From assembly GCF_013340935.1 (NCBI RefSeq), contig NZ_WHOS01000045.1, positions 1 to 58,084 of the forward strand: a DNA stretch of 58,084 bases, given 5' to 3'. A program made the position numbers and the translations under genes. The notes beneath the pieces are model-generated. The model was not told where the DNA came from, searched no databases, and saw only the letters and a program-made list of their open reading frames with translations. Source of the DNA: Azospirillum melinis (GTDB lineage Bacteria; Pseudomonadota; Alphaproteobacteria; Azospirillales; Azospirillaceae). Positions 24,789-32,757 of this stretch are shown here, piece after piece (the first letter of the stretch is position 1; the number at the start of each line of letters is the position of its first letter).

Positions 24789-25664
24789 ATGCTCGACCAA
24801 CCTGCGACCAGGCTCCGCCTGCGCGGCGTGGACCATAGCGCCCGCCCGACCTGGAAACTGCGCGAAACCGTGGAGTTCTACCGCGACAAGCTGGGCCTGC
24901 CGCTCGTCCATGTCATCTCGGCGCGCGGTTGGGGCCCGGCCACCCATCCCGACTTCCTGCATTTCTTCTTCGACAGCGGCAACGGCAGCACCATCGCCTT
25001 CTTCTATTATCTCGGGTCCGACCAGCCGGAGGCGCTGGAAGGGCGCGCAGCGATGCCGCCGCTGCCGGATGACCACGTCTTCGATGCGACCCACACCGCC
25101 TGGCTCGTCGACAGCGAAGAGGAGCTGAAGGACTGGAAGCGGCGCCTGGAAGCCGAAGGTTTGGCAGTCTCGGTGGAGACTACGCACGAGGTGATCGAGT
25201 CCATCTACGTGCGCGATCCCAATGGCTATTTCGTGGAGATCACCCGCAAGCTGCGGCCGCTGAACGCCATCGATGCCACCGACGCCGCCCTGACCCTGCG
25301 GGCCGCCCTGGACGCGGAGGACGCGGCATCCGCCGAAGGCCGGCGCGTCGTCGCCATCGACGAGATCTGGACACGGAAGTCCAGGTTGCTGGATGCGGAC
25401 GGCGACCGCGCCGCGGCGGTCAGCATCTTCGTGCCGCGCCTGGAGGAATTCGCCAGCCTGACCCGTGCGGCCCGCGGACGCGACGACTGCACCGTCACCG
25501 CGCTGGACACCCACGACCGTATCGATGCCGAAGGGCCGGTCGAGTTCCAGCGTCGTGCGCTCGGGCTGAAGCCGGCGGTCTGGTACGGACTTTTCACCGG
25601 CGGCATCCGCGGCCGGATCGAGATCTTCGACCGCGACCGCGTCGTCATCGCCCCCGCTGCTTAA
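24789..25664 (+). CDS. VOC-superfamily protein, possible ring-cleaving dioxygenase
   Basis: A 291-residue protein. The first 155 residues form a vicinal-oxygen-chelate module: RGVDHSARPTWK (His16), ETVEFYRDKLGLPLVH, DATHTAWLV (His102) and DPNGYFVEITRKL (Glu150). These His, His and Glu positions are those used to bind a divalent metal in extradiol dioxygenases and glyoxalases. The C-terminal 135 residues are not recognised and lack clear metal ligands. AAGGAGA precedes the ATG. As no gentisate dioxygenase gene is present in the operon, this protein is the best candidate for oxygenolytic ring opening; an isomerase or hydrolase role is the alternative. Confidence 0.7.
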   Translation: MLDQPATRLRLRGVDHSARPTWKLRETVEFYRDKLGLPLVHVISARGWGPATHPDFLHFFFDSGNGSTIAFFYYLGSDQPEALEGRAAMPPLPDDHVFDATHTAWLVDSEEELKDWKRRLEAEGLAVSVETTHEVIESIYVRDPNGYFVEITRKLRPLNAIDATDAALTLRAALDAEDAASAEGRRVVAIDEIWTRKSRLLDADGDRAAAVSIFVPRLEEFASLTRAARGRDDCTVTALDTHDRIDAEGPVEFQRRALGLKPAVWYGLFTGGIRGRIEIFDRDRVVIAPAA

Positions 25665-25704
25665 GGCGGTCCGCGCATCAAAACGCATCAAGGGGAGGAC
25701 AGAG

Positions 25705-27375
25705 ATGACAGGAATCCGCAATCCCATAAGCGGAGTCGTCTACACACCGGCCGATCAGGCCGAGCGATACCTTGCCGACGGAGCCTGGATCCCGTCCACC
25801 GTCGGGGACGTGCTGCGTGCCACCGCAGCGCGCCATCCTGACAAGCCGGCTCTGATCGGCGACGAGCGGACCGTGACCTTCGCCGAACTGGACGGGACGA
25901 GCGACCGGCTGGCCGCGGCGCTGCTGGCGCTGGGCCTTGCCGCCGGCGACCGCGCGATATTCCAGATGGGCACGACGGTTGAGACCGTCATCGCGCTCGC
26001 CGCCTGCTTCAAGGCGGGGATCGTCCCCGTCTGCACGCTGCCGCAGCACCGCGAGGTGGAGATCGGCGAGCTGGCCCGGCAGAGCGGCGCCCGCGGCTAC
26101 TTCGTCCAGGCGGACTTCAGCCGCTTCGACCTCGCCGGGTTTGCCATGTCCATGATGGAACGGCACCCCGGCCTGCAACATCTCGTGGTTGCGCAGGGCG
26201 GGGGGGCCGCCGGACTGGCGCTGGAGGACCTGATCGCCGCCGTTCCGGCGGAAACCGCGCGCGCCCGGCTGGCCGGCATGCCCTTCGGTCCGCAGGACGT
26301 CCTGACCTTCCAGCTGTCCGGCGGCACGACCGGACTGCCCAAGATCATTCCGCGCTTCCATGCCGAATATCTCGGTCATGTGCGGCACCTGATGGGGCTC
26401 TACCGGATGACGGCGGACAGCCGCATCCTGTGGTCGCTGCCCCTGCTGCACAATGCCGCCCAGGTCTATGCGCTGATGCCGATGATGCTCGGCGGCGCGA
26501 CCGTCGTCCTGATGCCGAAGGTCGACATCCGGCGCATGCTGGAGCTGATCGAGGCGCACCGCGTCACCCACGCACTGTCGGTCGGCCCCATCGCGCCGCA
26601 GCTGATGGGCTATGCGGACATCCGGCGGCACGACCTGTCCTCCCTCCGGCTGTTCGCGACGATGAGCCGTGCCGACAAGCTGGAGGAGCACATCGGCGTG
26701 CCCTGCTCCAACCTTTACGGCATCACCGAGGGCTTGCTTCTCGGCTCGCCGGCCGACGCCCCGACCGAGCGGCGGCACCGCACGCAGGGCACCTCCGGCT
26801 GTCCGTTCGACGAGATCCGGCTGCTCGAACCGGGAACCGAGACCCCGGTTCCGCCCGGCCAGATGGGCGAGCTGTGCTTCCGCGGCCCGTCCAGCCTGCG
26901 CGGCTATCTCGACAACCCGGCGGCGAACGCCGGGGCCTTCACGTCCGATGGCTTCTACCGCACGGGCGACATCATGACGGCCCATGTCGTGAACGGGCAG
27001 ACCTGCTACGCCTTCGAAGGGCGCCTGCGCGACAACGTCAACCGCGGTGGCGAGAAGATCGGCTGCGAGGAGGTGGAGGCCTATGTCAGCCGCCATCCCA
27101 GCGTCGCCGACGCCAAGCTGGTCGCCATGCCCGATCCGGTCTATGGCGAGAAGGGCTGCATCTTCATCATCACGCGGCCAGGCATGCCGGCTCCGAACGT
27201 GCAGGAGCTGGGCGCCTTCCTGACCGGTTGCGGGCTTGCGAAATACAAATGCCCGGAGCGCGTCGAAGTGCTGGACGAGTTCCCCCTCACCCGCGTCGGC
27301 AAGCTGAACAAGCCGGCGCTGAAGACACTGATCGCCGACATGTTGGCGGCTGAATCCACGGCAGGTGCGGCATGA
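25705..27375 (+). CDS. AMP-forming aromatic acid:CoA ligase (SdgA/EntE-like)
   Basis: A 556-residue ANL-superfamily adenylating enzyme related to salicylate and 2,3-dihydroxybenzoate AMP ligases. Motifs in order: LSGGTTGLPK (P-loop, about 204-213), LYGITEG, YRTGDI, GRLRDNVNRGGEKIGCEEVE (hinge), and the catalytic Lys in TRVGKLNKPAL near 533. The ASCII of the NRGGEKI segment is the form found in 2-hydroxybenzoate-activating members. AGGGGAGGA precedes the ATG. It overlaps the thioesterase gene by 4 nt. It would activate the imported aromatic acid to an acyl-adenylate and then to the CoA ester. Salicylate or a related ortho-substituted benzoate is the favoured substrate. Confidence 0.8.
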   Translation: MTGIRNPISGVVYTPADQAERYLADGAWIPSTVGDVLRATAARHPDKPALIGDERTVTFAELDGTSDRLAAALLALGLAAGDRAIFQMGTTVETVIALAACFKAGIVPVCTLPQHREVEIGELARQSGARGYFVQADFSRFDLAGFAMSMMERHPGLQHLVVAQGGGAAGLALEDLIAAVPAETARARLAGMPFGPQDVLTFQLSGGTTGLPKIIPRFHAEYLGHVRHLMGLYRMTADSRILWSLPLLHNAAQVYALMPMMLGGATVVLMPKVDIRRMLELIEAHRVTHALSVGPIAPQLMGYADIRRHDLSSLRLFATMSRADKLEEHIGVPCSNLYGITEGLLLGSPADAPTERRHRTQGTSGCPFDEIRLLEPGTETPVPPGQMGELCFRGPSSLRGYLDNPAANAGAFTSDGFYRTGDIMTAHVVNGQTCYAFEGRLRDNVNRGGEKIGCEEVEAYVSRHPSVADAKLVAMPDPVYGEKGCIFIITRPGMPAPNVQELGAFLTGCGLAKYKCPERVEVLDEFPLTRVGKLNKPALKTLIADMLAAESTAGAA

Positions 27376-27869
27376 CCCCCAATGACTTCACAGCAACCGA
27401 ATACATCGTCGGCACCAACCCCCTGGTGATCCGCCGCCGCGTGAAATGGGGGGAATGCGACCCGGCCGGCGTCGTCTACACCGTCACCTTCAGCGAATAC
27501 GTCATTTCGGCCGCGGAGCTGTTCTACGGCAGCCTGTTCGGCACCACCCCGCAGCGCGCCAAGGACGAGCAGGGGTTCGGCACGCCCACCCGCGCGCTCG
27601 ACTTCGACTTCCGCCGCTCGCTGCGGCCGGACGAGGAGTTCGAGATGACCGTCACGGTCACGGAAATCCGGAACCGGACCTACGTGCTGCGAATCTGCGC
27701 CCGCACACTCGACGGCGACGTCGCGTTCCTGGCGCATCTGACCCCGGTCTGCGTCGCCCGCGGCGAACGCCGCTCCATCGACATCCCCCCGGCATTCCGG
27801 CAGGCGCTGGAACGCTACCAAGGCGCCTGTGCGGCGGAAGGCTGTGCGGCGGAAGGAGGCCCGGCATGA
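27372..27869 (+). CDS. 4HBT-family acyl-CoA thioesterase
   Basis: A 165-residue hotdog-fold thioesterase. RRVKWGECDPAGVVYTVTFSEY carries the Asp characteristic of 4-hydroxybenzoyl-CoA thioesterases. The gene overlaps both neighbours by 4 nt (ATGA), so it is translated with them. It would release the free hydroxylated acid after the CoA-level hydroxylation. The C-terminus contains an exact 15-nt tandem duplication (27827-27841 and 27842-27856), giving CAAEG twice. Confidence 0.85.
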   Translation: MTPNDFTATEYIVGTNPLVIRRRVKWGECDPAGVVYTVTFSEYVISAAELFYGSLFGTTPQRAKDEQGFGTPTRALDFDFRRSLRPDEEFEMTVTVTEIRNRTYVLRICARTLDGDVAFLAHLTPVCVARGERRSIDIPPAFRQALERYQGACAAEGCAAEGGPA

Positions 27870-29020
27870 AGATCACCATCATCGGAGGCGGCCCGGCCGG
27901 CCTTTATTTCGCCCTGCTCGCCAAGAAGCACGACCCGGCGCACGACATCCAAATCCTGGAACAGAACCCGCGGGGCGCCACCTACGGCTGGGGTGTCGTT
28001 TTCTCCGACGTCGGTCTTTCCTTTCTGAAGGAGGCTGACCCGGATTTCTTCGCCGAGTTCACCGCCGGGCACGAATGCTGCGACTACATGGAGATCGTGC
28101 ACCGCGACACCCGCGTGCAGATCCACGGCAATCACTTCTCCCGCACCGCCCGGCTCGCCATGCTGGAAACGCTGGAGCAGGCCTGCCTGCGGGTGGGTGT
28201 GGAGATCCGCCACGGCGAACGCATCACGGACATCGACGCGCTGGCGCATGACGCCGACCTGCTGGTCGGGGCCGACGGCGCCAACAGCGCGGTGCGCCTG
28301 CACTACGCCGAACAGTTCCGCCCCAGCTTCGAACGGCGGCGCAACAAGTTCGCCTGGTACGGTACGCGCCAGCGCTTCCATCCCGTCTCGCTGATCTTCC
28401 GCGAAACCGCGGCGGGCGTTTTCATCGCCCACAGCTACCAGTACAGCCCGGAGTTCAGCACCTTTCTGGTCGAGGTCGATCCGGAGACGTGGCTGCGCGC
28501 CGGCTTCGACCGGATGAGCGAGGAGGAGAGCAGCCGCGCCTGCGCCGAGATATTCCATGCCGACCTCGGCAGCAACCCGTTGCTGACCAACCGGTCGCAC
28601 TGGTTCGAGGCGAACATCGTGCGCAACGAACGCTGGCACCACGCAAACGTCGTGCTTCTGGGCGACGCGCTGCGCACCGTGCATTTCTCGCTGGGGTCCG
28701 GCACCCGCATGGCCATGCAGGACGCCATCGCGCTTCACCGCGGGATCGTCGACCATCCCGGCGACCTGTCCGCCGCCTTCGCCGCCTTCGAAGCGCAGCG
28801 CCGCCGGTCCTCCTCCAGCTTCCAGGGAGCCGCCGCGCGCAGCCTGGACTGGTACGAGACGGTCGCCGGCAAGCTCCACCTCGACCCCGTCGGCTTCGCC
28901 TACGACTACATGCGGCGCACCGGGCAGGTCAGCCACGAGGATTTGCGCCGCCGCGATCCGCACTTCACCGCCGCCTATGAGGCGCAGAACACCGACGAAC
29001 CCCTGGGGAGGACGGCATGA
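27866..29020 (+). CDS. FAD-dependent hydroxylase, salicylyl-CoA 5-hydroxylase-like
   Basis: A 384-residue group A flavoprotein monooxygenase. The Rossmann motif is IIGGGPAGLYFALLA at the N-terminus, followed by GWGVVFSDVGLSFL, the DG motif in DLLVGADGANSAVR, and LLGDALRTVHFSLGSGTRMAMQDAIAL (FAD ribityl binding and a CoA-type pocket). This variant GDA-x-HFSLGSGT is that of SdgC and the hydroxylase domain of 2-aminobenzoyl-CoA monooxygenase, which act on CoA thioesters. The gene overlaps its neighbours by 4 nt on both sides. Expected reaction: NAD(P)H- and O2-dependent hydroxylation para to the ortho substituent. Confidence 0.82.
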   Translation: MKITIIGGGPAGLYFALLAKKHDPAHDIQILEQNPRGATYGWGVVFSDVGLSFLKEADPDFFAEFTAGHECCDYMEIVHRDTRVQIHGNHFSRTARLAMLETLEQACLRVGVEIRHGERITDIDALAHDADLLVGADGANSAVRLHYAEQFRPSFERRRNKFAWYGTRQRFHPVSLIFRETAAGVFIAHSYQYSPEFSTFLVEVDPETWLRAGFDRMSEEESSRACAEIFHADLGSNPLLTNRSHWFEANIVRNERWHHANVVLLGDALRTVHFSLGSGTRMAMQDAIALHRGIVDHPGDLSAAFAAFEAQRRRSSSSFQGAAARSLDWYETVAGKLHLDPVGFAYDYMRRTGQVSHEDLRRRDPHFTAAYEAQNTDEPLGRTA

Positions 29021-30387
29021 ACACGGTCAGCGTCTCCGACGTCATCGGGCGCAGCCGGCTGGGCGGCCTGCAATTGCGCGTCGTCGCGCTCTGCACCCTG
29101 TGCATGATCGTCGACGGTTTCGATGTCCAGGCCATGGGCTATGTGGCGCCGGCCATCATCGGCGACTGGGGCATCCAGAAGGCGGATCTCGGCACCGTAT
29201 TCGGTGCCGCGCTGCTGGGCATGACCCTGGGTGCCCTGGTCATGGGCATGGTCGCCGACCGGTTCGGCCGCCGCCCGGTGCTGATCGCCGCCATGCTGTA
29301 TCTGGCACTCTCCAGCTTCGCGACCGCGCAGGCCGCCAGCGTCGAGGAGTTGCGATGGATGCGCTTCCTGACGGGCCTGTGCATGGGTGCGATCGTGCCG
29401 AACGCCGTGGCGCTGGCCGGGGAGTTCAGCCCGGCGCGGGTGCGCATCACCCTGATGATGGTCGCCTCATCCGGCTTCATCCTCGGCGGAGCCGTGGGCG
29501 GGGTCGTCGCCGGTCTGCTCATCCCGGCCTATGGCTGGCATGCGGTTTTCCTCGCCGGTGCGGCCGCCCCGCTGCTGCTGGGCGTGGCGATGCTGGCCCT
29601 GCTGCCGGAATCCCTACAATACCTGACGGTGAGGGGGCGGAAGCTGGAGCAGGTGCGGCGCTGGCTTGTCCGGATCGAGCCGGACCTGACCGTGCGCGAC
29701 GACACGATCCTGGCTGCGGCCGACCGTCCGGCGCGCGGTGCGCCGATCCTGGAGCTGTTCCGCGGCACGATGGCGGTGGCAACGCCGCTGCTGTGGCTGC
29801 TGAACTTCATGAACCTGCTTGCCGCCTATTTCCTCGCCAACTGGCTGCCGGTGATCATGACGGAGGCCGGCCATCCCGCCTCGGCAGCGGTGATGGTGGG
29901 AACGATCTTCTGGGTCGGCGGGCTGGTCGGCAACCTGCTGCTCGGCTGGCTGGTCGACCGGCACGGCTTCGGCCCGACCCTGGCGATCAATCTGCTGGCC
30001 GGCGCACTCGGCGTGGCTCTGATCGGACAGGTCTCCGGCTCGTTGGGGATCGCGGGCGCGGTGATCGCGGTGGCCGGCTTCTGCATCCTGGGAGGACAGT
30101 CCGCGTTGAACGCGCTCGCCGCCGCCTTCTACCCGACGCCGGTTCGCTCGACGGGTGCGGGCTGGGCGCTTGGCATCGGCCGGCTGGGATCGATCTTCGG
30201 GCCGGTCATCGGCGGAGAACTGATGCGGCTGAACTGGTCCACCGCGGACCTTCTGGTGGTGGCCGCCATTCCGTGCCTGATCGCGCTGGCCGGCAACCTG
30301 CTGCTCTGGGCGCTTGGCCGGCTGCCGCGGACGGCCGGCAGCACGGCCGGCGCCCTTCCCCCGCAACCCGCCCGATCGCGCAGCTGA
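29017..30387 (+). CDS. Aromatic acid MFS transporter (AAHS family)
   Basis: A 456-residue inner-membrane symporter with twelve predicted helices. The DGFD signature is in LCMIVDGFDVQAMGYVAPAI, and the 2-3 loop motif in GMVADRFGRRPVLIAAMLYL. It is the third AAHS transporter in the window. Overlapping the hydroxylase stop by 4 nt, it is clearly part of the CoA-dependent operon and presumably imports that pathway's substrate. Confidence 0.87.
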   Translation: MNTVSVSDVIGRSRLGGLQLRVVALCTLCMIVDGFDVQAMGYVAPAIIGDWGIQKADLGTVFGAALLGMTLGALVMGMVADRFGRRPVLIAAMLYLALSSFATAQAASVEELRWMRFLTGLCMGAIVPNAVALAGEFSPARVRITLMMVASSGFILGGAVGGVVAGLLIPAYGWHAVFLAGAAAPLLLGVAMLALLPESLQYLTVRGRKLEQVRRWLVRIEPDLTVRDDTILAAADRPARGAPILELFRGTMAVATPLLWLLNFMNLLAAYFLANWLPVIMTEAGHPASAAVMVGTIFWVGGLVGNLLLGWLVDRHGFGPTLAINLLAGALGVALIGQVSGSLGIAGAVIAVAGFCILGGQSALNALAAAFYPTPVRSTGAGWALGIGRLGSIFGPVIGGELMRLNWSTADLLVVAAIPCLIALAGNLLLWALGRLPRTAGSTAGALPPQPARSRS

Positions 30388-30399
30388 GGAGCCCGCATC

Positions 30400-31164
30400 A
30401 TGACCCGCACCTACCGCATCGGGCAGATCGTGCCCAGTTCCAACACGACCATGGAAACTGAAATCCCGGCCATGCTGCGCGCCCGCGAGGCGGTGCTGCC
30501 GGAACGCTTCACCTTCCATTCCAGCCGGATGCGCATGCACCGTGTGGTGAAGGAGGAGCTGGAGGCGATGAACCGCGAGGGGCTGCGCTGTGCCGCCGAA
30601 CTCGCCGACGCCCGCGTCGACGTGATGAGCACGGCCTGCCTCGTCGCCATCATGGCGATGGGCCTCGGCCACCACCGCACTGTGGAGCGCGAACTGGCCG
30701 AAGTTGCCCACAACAACCATTGCGCAGCGCCGGTGATGACCTCGGCCGGCGCGCTGGTCGAGGGGCTGAAGGCGCTCGGCGCGCGCCGCATCGCCCTGAT
30801 GGCACCCTATACCCGTCCCCTGACCGAGCTGGTGGTCGCTTACATCGAGCATGAAGGGATCGAGGTGATCGACTGGCGCTGTTTCGAGATCGCCGACAAC
30901 CTGGAGGTCGGCCGCCGGGATCCCATGCGGCTGGTCGAGGACGTGCGTTCGCTGAAGACGGCTGGGGCGGACGTCGTTGTTGCCTCGGCCTGCGTGCAGA
31001 TGCCATCCCTGCCGGCAATCCGCCCCATCGAGGAGATGCTGGGCATCCCGACAGTCTCCACGGCGGTCTGCACTGTGTACGGCATGCTCACCCGTCTGGG
31101 CCTGATTCCCTCAGTTCCTGGCGCTGGGGCGTTGCTCGAGGAAGGCGGTCCGGTCTTGGGCTGA
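30400..31164 (+). CDS. Maleate cis-trans isomerase
   Basis: A 254-residue Asp/Glu racemase-superfamily enzyme close to NicE and other maleate isomerases. IGQIVPSSNTTMETEIPAML at the N-terminus and FTFHSSRMRMHRVVKEEL are diagnostic. The two catalytic cysteines are Cys80 (MSTACLV) and Cys198 (ASACVQM). It converts maleate to fumarate without cofactors, feeding the TCA cycle. GGAG precedes the ATG, 12 nt after the MFS stop. It fixes maleate as the likely end product of the operon; arylmalonate-type racemase activity is a weak alternative. Confidence 0.87.
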   Translation: MTRTYRIGQIVPSSNTTMETEIPAMLRAREAVLPERFTFHSSRMRMHRVVKEELEAMNREGLRCAAELADARVDVMSTACLVAIMAMGLGHHRTVERELAEVAHNNHCAAPVMTSAGALVEGLKALGARRIALMAPYTRPLTELVVAYIEHEGIEVIDWRCFEIADNLEVGRRDPMRLVEDVRSLKTAGADVVVASACVQMPSLPAIRPIEEMLGIPTVSTAVCTVYGMLTRLGLIPSVPGAGALLEEGGPVLG

Positions 31165-31194
31165 CTGCCAAGGGCAATGTCAGATTGTTGAAAC

Positions 31195-31505
31195 TGCAAA
31201 GTTGGCCGGCAGGCGCGAGATGACGGTTACGGGCATCACCGCCGATGCTATGCGTCCTGGAGCTCGAGCTGCTGGCCGATGGACTGGACGGCCTCGGCGA
31301 GCGCACCGGGTCCAAGGTTGATGGCCCGTTCCGTTCGACAAGGCGCGTCTCCCCTGCATGTCGCGGGTGATGTTGAAGCTGGACGCTTGGCCTTTGCGGA
31401 GCGCCCGCAGCACGGTCTCACCCCGAAGTGGCGTTCCTTGAGGTCCGACAGGGCTTGGCTCCCTCCAACCTTCAGCCATTCCGCCGCGTGCCGGTCAACT
31501 TTGCA
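31195..31505. mobile_element. Short IS6-related element without transposase (MITE-like)
   Basis: Terminal inverted repeats of 21 bp at 31195-31215 and 31485-31505 differ at two positions and begin TGCAAAGTTG, the IS6-family end. The right end extends to an ACAGAGCCC reminiscent of full IS6 termini. The 311-bp interior has no complete transposase gene and only unconvincing short frames. The rest of the 639-nt gap (31165-31803) holds the promoter region of the next gene. Confidence 0.65.
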
Positions 31506-31637
31506 ACAGAGCCCGAACTGCCCTTTATGGTGCCATCTAGAGGTCGTGGCGAGGAGACCGGAGCAGGCCCAACCCGGCTTCCGCTGCCACGGTCACGCAA
31601 CAGGATGATTGCCCGATCCTCGCCGAGCCTGCTACGT

Positions 31638-31655
31638 TATATTCGCTTGAATATA
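31638..31655 (+). promoter_or_regulatory. Mo-box-like dyad upstream of the ModA-like gene
   Basis: TATATTC and GAATATA are perfect 7-bp arms around GCTT, inside a CGTTATA...TATAGAG context that resembles ModE-family binding sites. It is about 150 nt before the ModA-like start. Similar elements stand at 33480, 35696 and 38475. Confidence 0.55.
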
Positions 31656-31803
31656 GAGATGCGGCCATCCCGATGGTCCATCTCCCGGTTCTTCGCAGGT
31701 CCGCCGCCGGCGCGGTCGGCGCGCTGCTTCATGATGAATGGGCCGCCGCCTTTCCCGATCCGGGGCTGACGCCCGCCGCCCCACCGATCGAGGTCAAGAG
31801 TCC

Positions 31804-32643
31804 ATGATTCCGCTCCGCCGCCTTGCCGTCCTGACGCTGCTGGCCGCCACCGCCGCTGTCTCGTCCGCCATCCCCGTGTCCACGGCCCGCGCCGAGGAAG
31901 TCGTCCTCTATGGGGCGGGCAGCCTGCGCGCCGCGATGACCGCCATCGCCGCCGATTATGCCAAGGCGACCGGCAACAGCGTGCGCACCGCCTTCGGACC
32001 GTCCGGCCTGATGCGCGACCGGATCGAGGCGGGCGAGGCGGTCGATCTCTTCACCTCGGCCGACATGGGACATGCGCTGACCCTGCGCAAGGACGGGCGG
32101 GCCGCCGCCGTGGCGATGTTCACCCGCAACCGGCTGTGCGCCTTCGCCAAACCCGAGGCAAGGCTGGAGCCGGCTTCCTTCGCCGAGCGGCTGCTCGACC
32201 CGTCGGTGCGGATCGGCACCTCGACGCCCAAGGCCGATCCCGGCGGCGACTACACCTGGGAGATGTTCCAGCGGATCGGGCAGCAGCATCCCGGCGCCTT
32301 CGCCACGCTCGACGCCAAGGCCAGGAAGATCGTCGGCGGCAGCACCGCCGCCGACCCGTCCGATCCCGACCCGATTGCCTCGGCCTTCGCGCGCGGCGAC
32401 ATCACCGTCATGATCGCCTATTGCAGCGGCGCCAAGCAGCGGCTCCAGGCCACGCCCGACCTCCAGGTGGTGCCGGTTCCGCCGCCCTACGCCACCGGTC
32501 CCGAATATGGCCTGGCGATCGCCAGCCTCCAGAAGCCGGCCGCCGTCGGGCTGATGCTGGCGATCCTGTCGCCGGAGGGGCAGGCGACGCTGGCGCGCTT
32601 CGGTTTCGACCCGGTCGGCCTGCCATCGGGCGGGGAGCGCTGA
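31804..32643 (+). CDS. ModA-like periplasmic oxyanion-binding protein
   Basis: A 279-residue exported type II periplasmic binding protein. The N-terminal 30 residues are a Sec signal peptide ending STARA. The mature start EEVVLYGAGSLRAAMTAIAADYAK, TAFGPSGLMRDRIEAGEAVDLFTSADM and GTSTPKADPGGDYTWEMF are typical of molybdate- or tungstate-binding ModA/WtpA relatives. No modB or modC gene follows. The next gene is NifQ-like and the promoter carries a Mo-box-like dyad, which supports molybdate as ligand. Other oxyanions are possible. Confidence 0.75.
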   Translation: MIPLRRLAVLTLLAATAAVSSAIPVSTARAEEVVLYGAGSLRAAMTAIAADYAKATGNSVRTAFGPSGLMRDRIEAGEAVDLFTSADMGHALTLRKDGRAAAVAMFTRNRLCAFAKPEARLEPASFAERLLDPSVRIGTSTPKADPGGDYTWEMFQRIGQQHPGAFATLDAKARKIVGGSTAADPSDPDPIASAFARGDITVMIAYCSGAKQRLQATPDLQVVPVPPPYATGPEYGLAIASLQKPAAVGLMLAILSPEGQATLARFGFDPVGLPSGGER

Positions 32644-32757
32644 CCGTGCCCCGCCCCCTCTACGCGCCGGGCGGCCCGCCCGACCCGAGAGCATCCCCTT
32701 GGCACGAGCGGTCATCGGTCGCTAGATACGGACGACCATGATCGACGAGAGGCGGGC

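Noticed and set aside
23499..25727. Minus-strand open frame of 742 codons opposite the hydrolase and VOC genes
   Set aside because: It is a GC-rich shadow frame with arginine- and glycine-rich, family-free translation, opposite two genes with clear motifs and ribosome binding sites.
31180..31479. Minus-strand open frame of 99 codons inside the IS6-related element
   Set aside because: No transposase motif could be recognised in any of the three frames; treated as non-coding interior.
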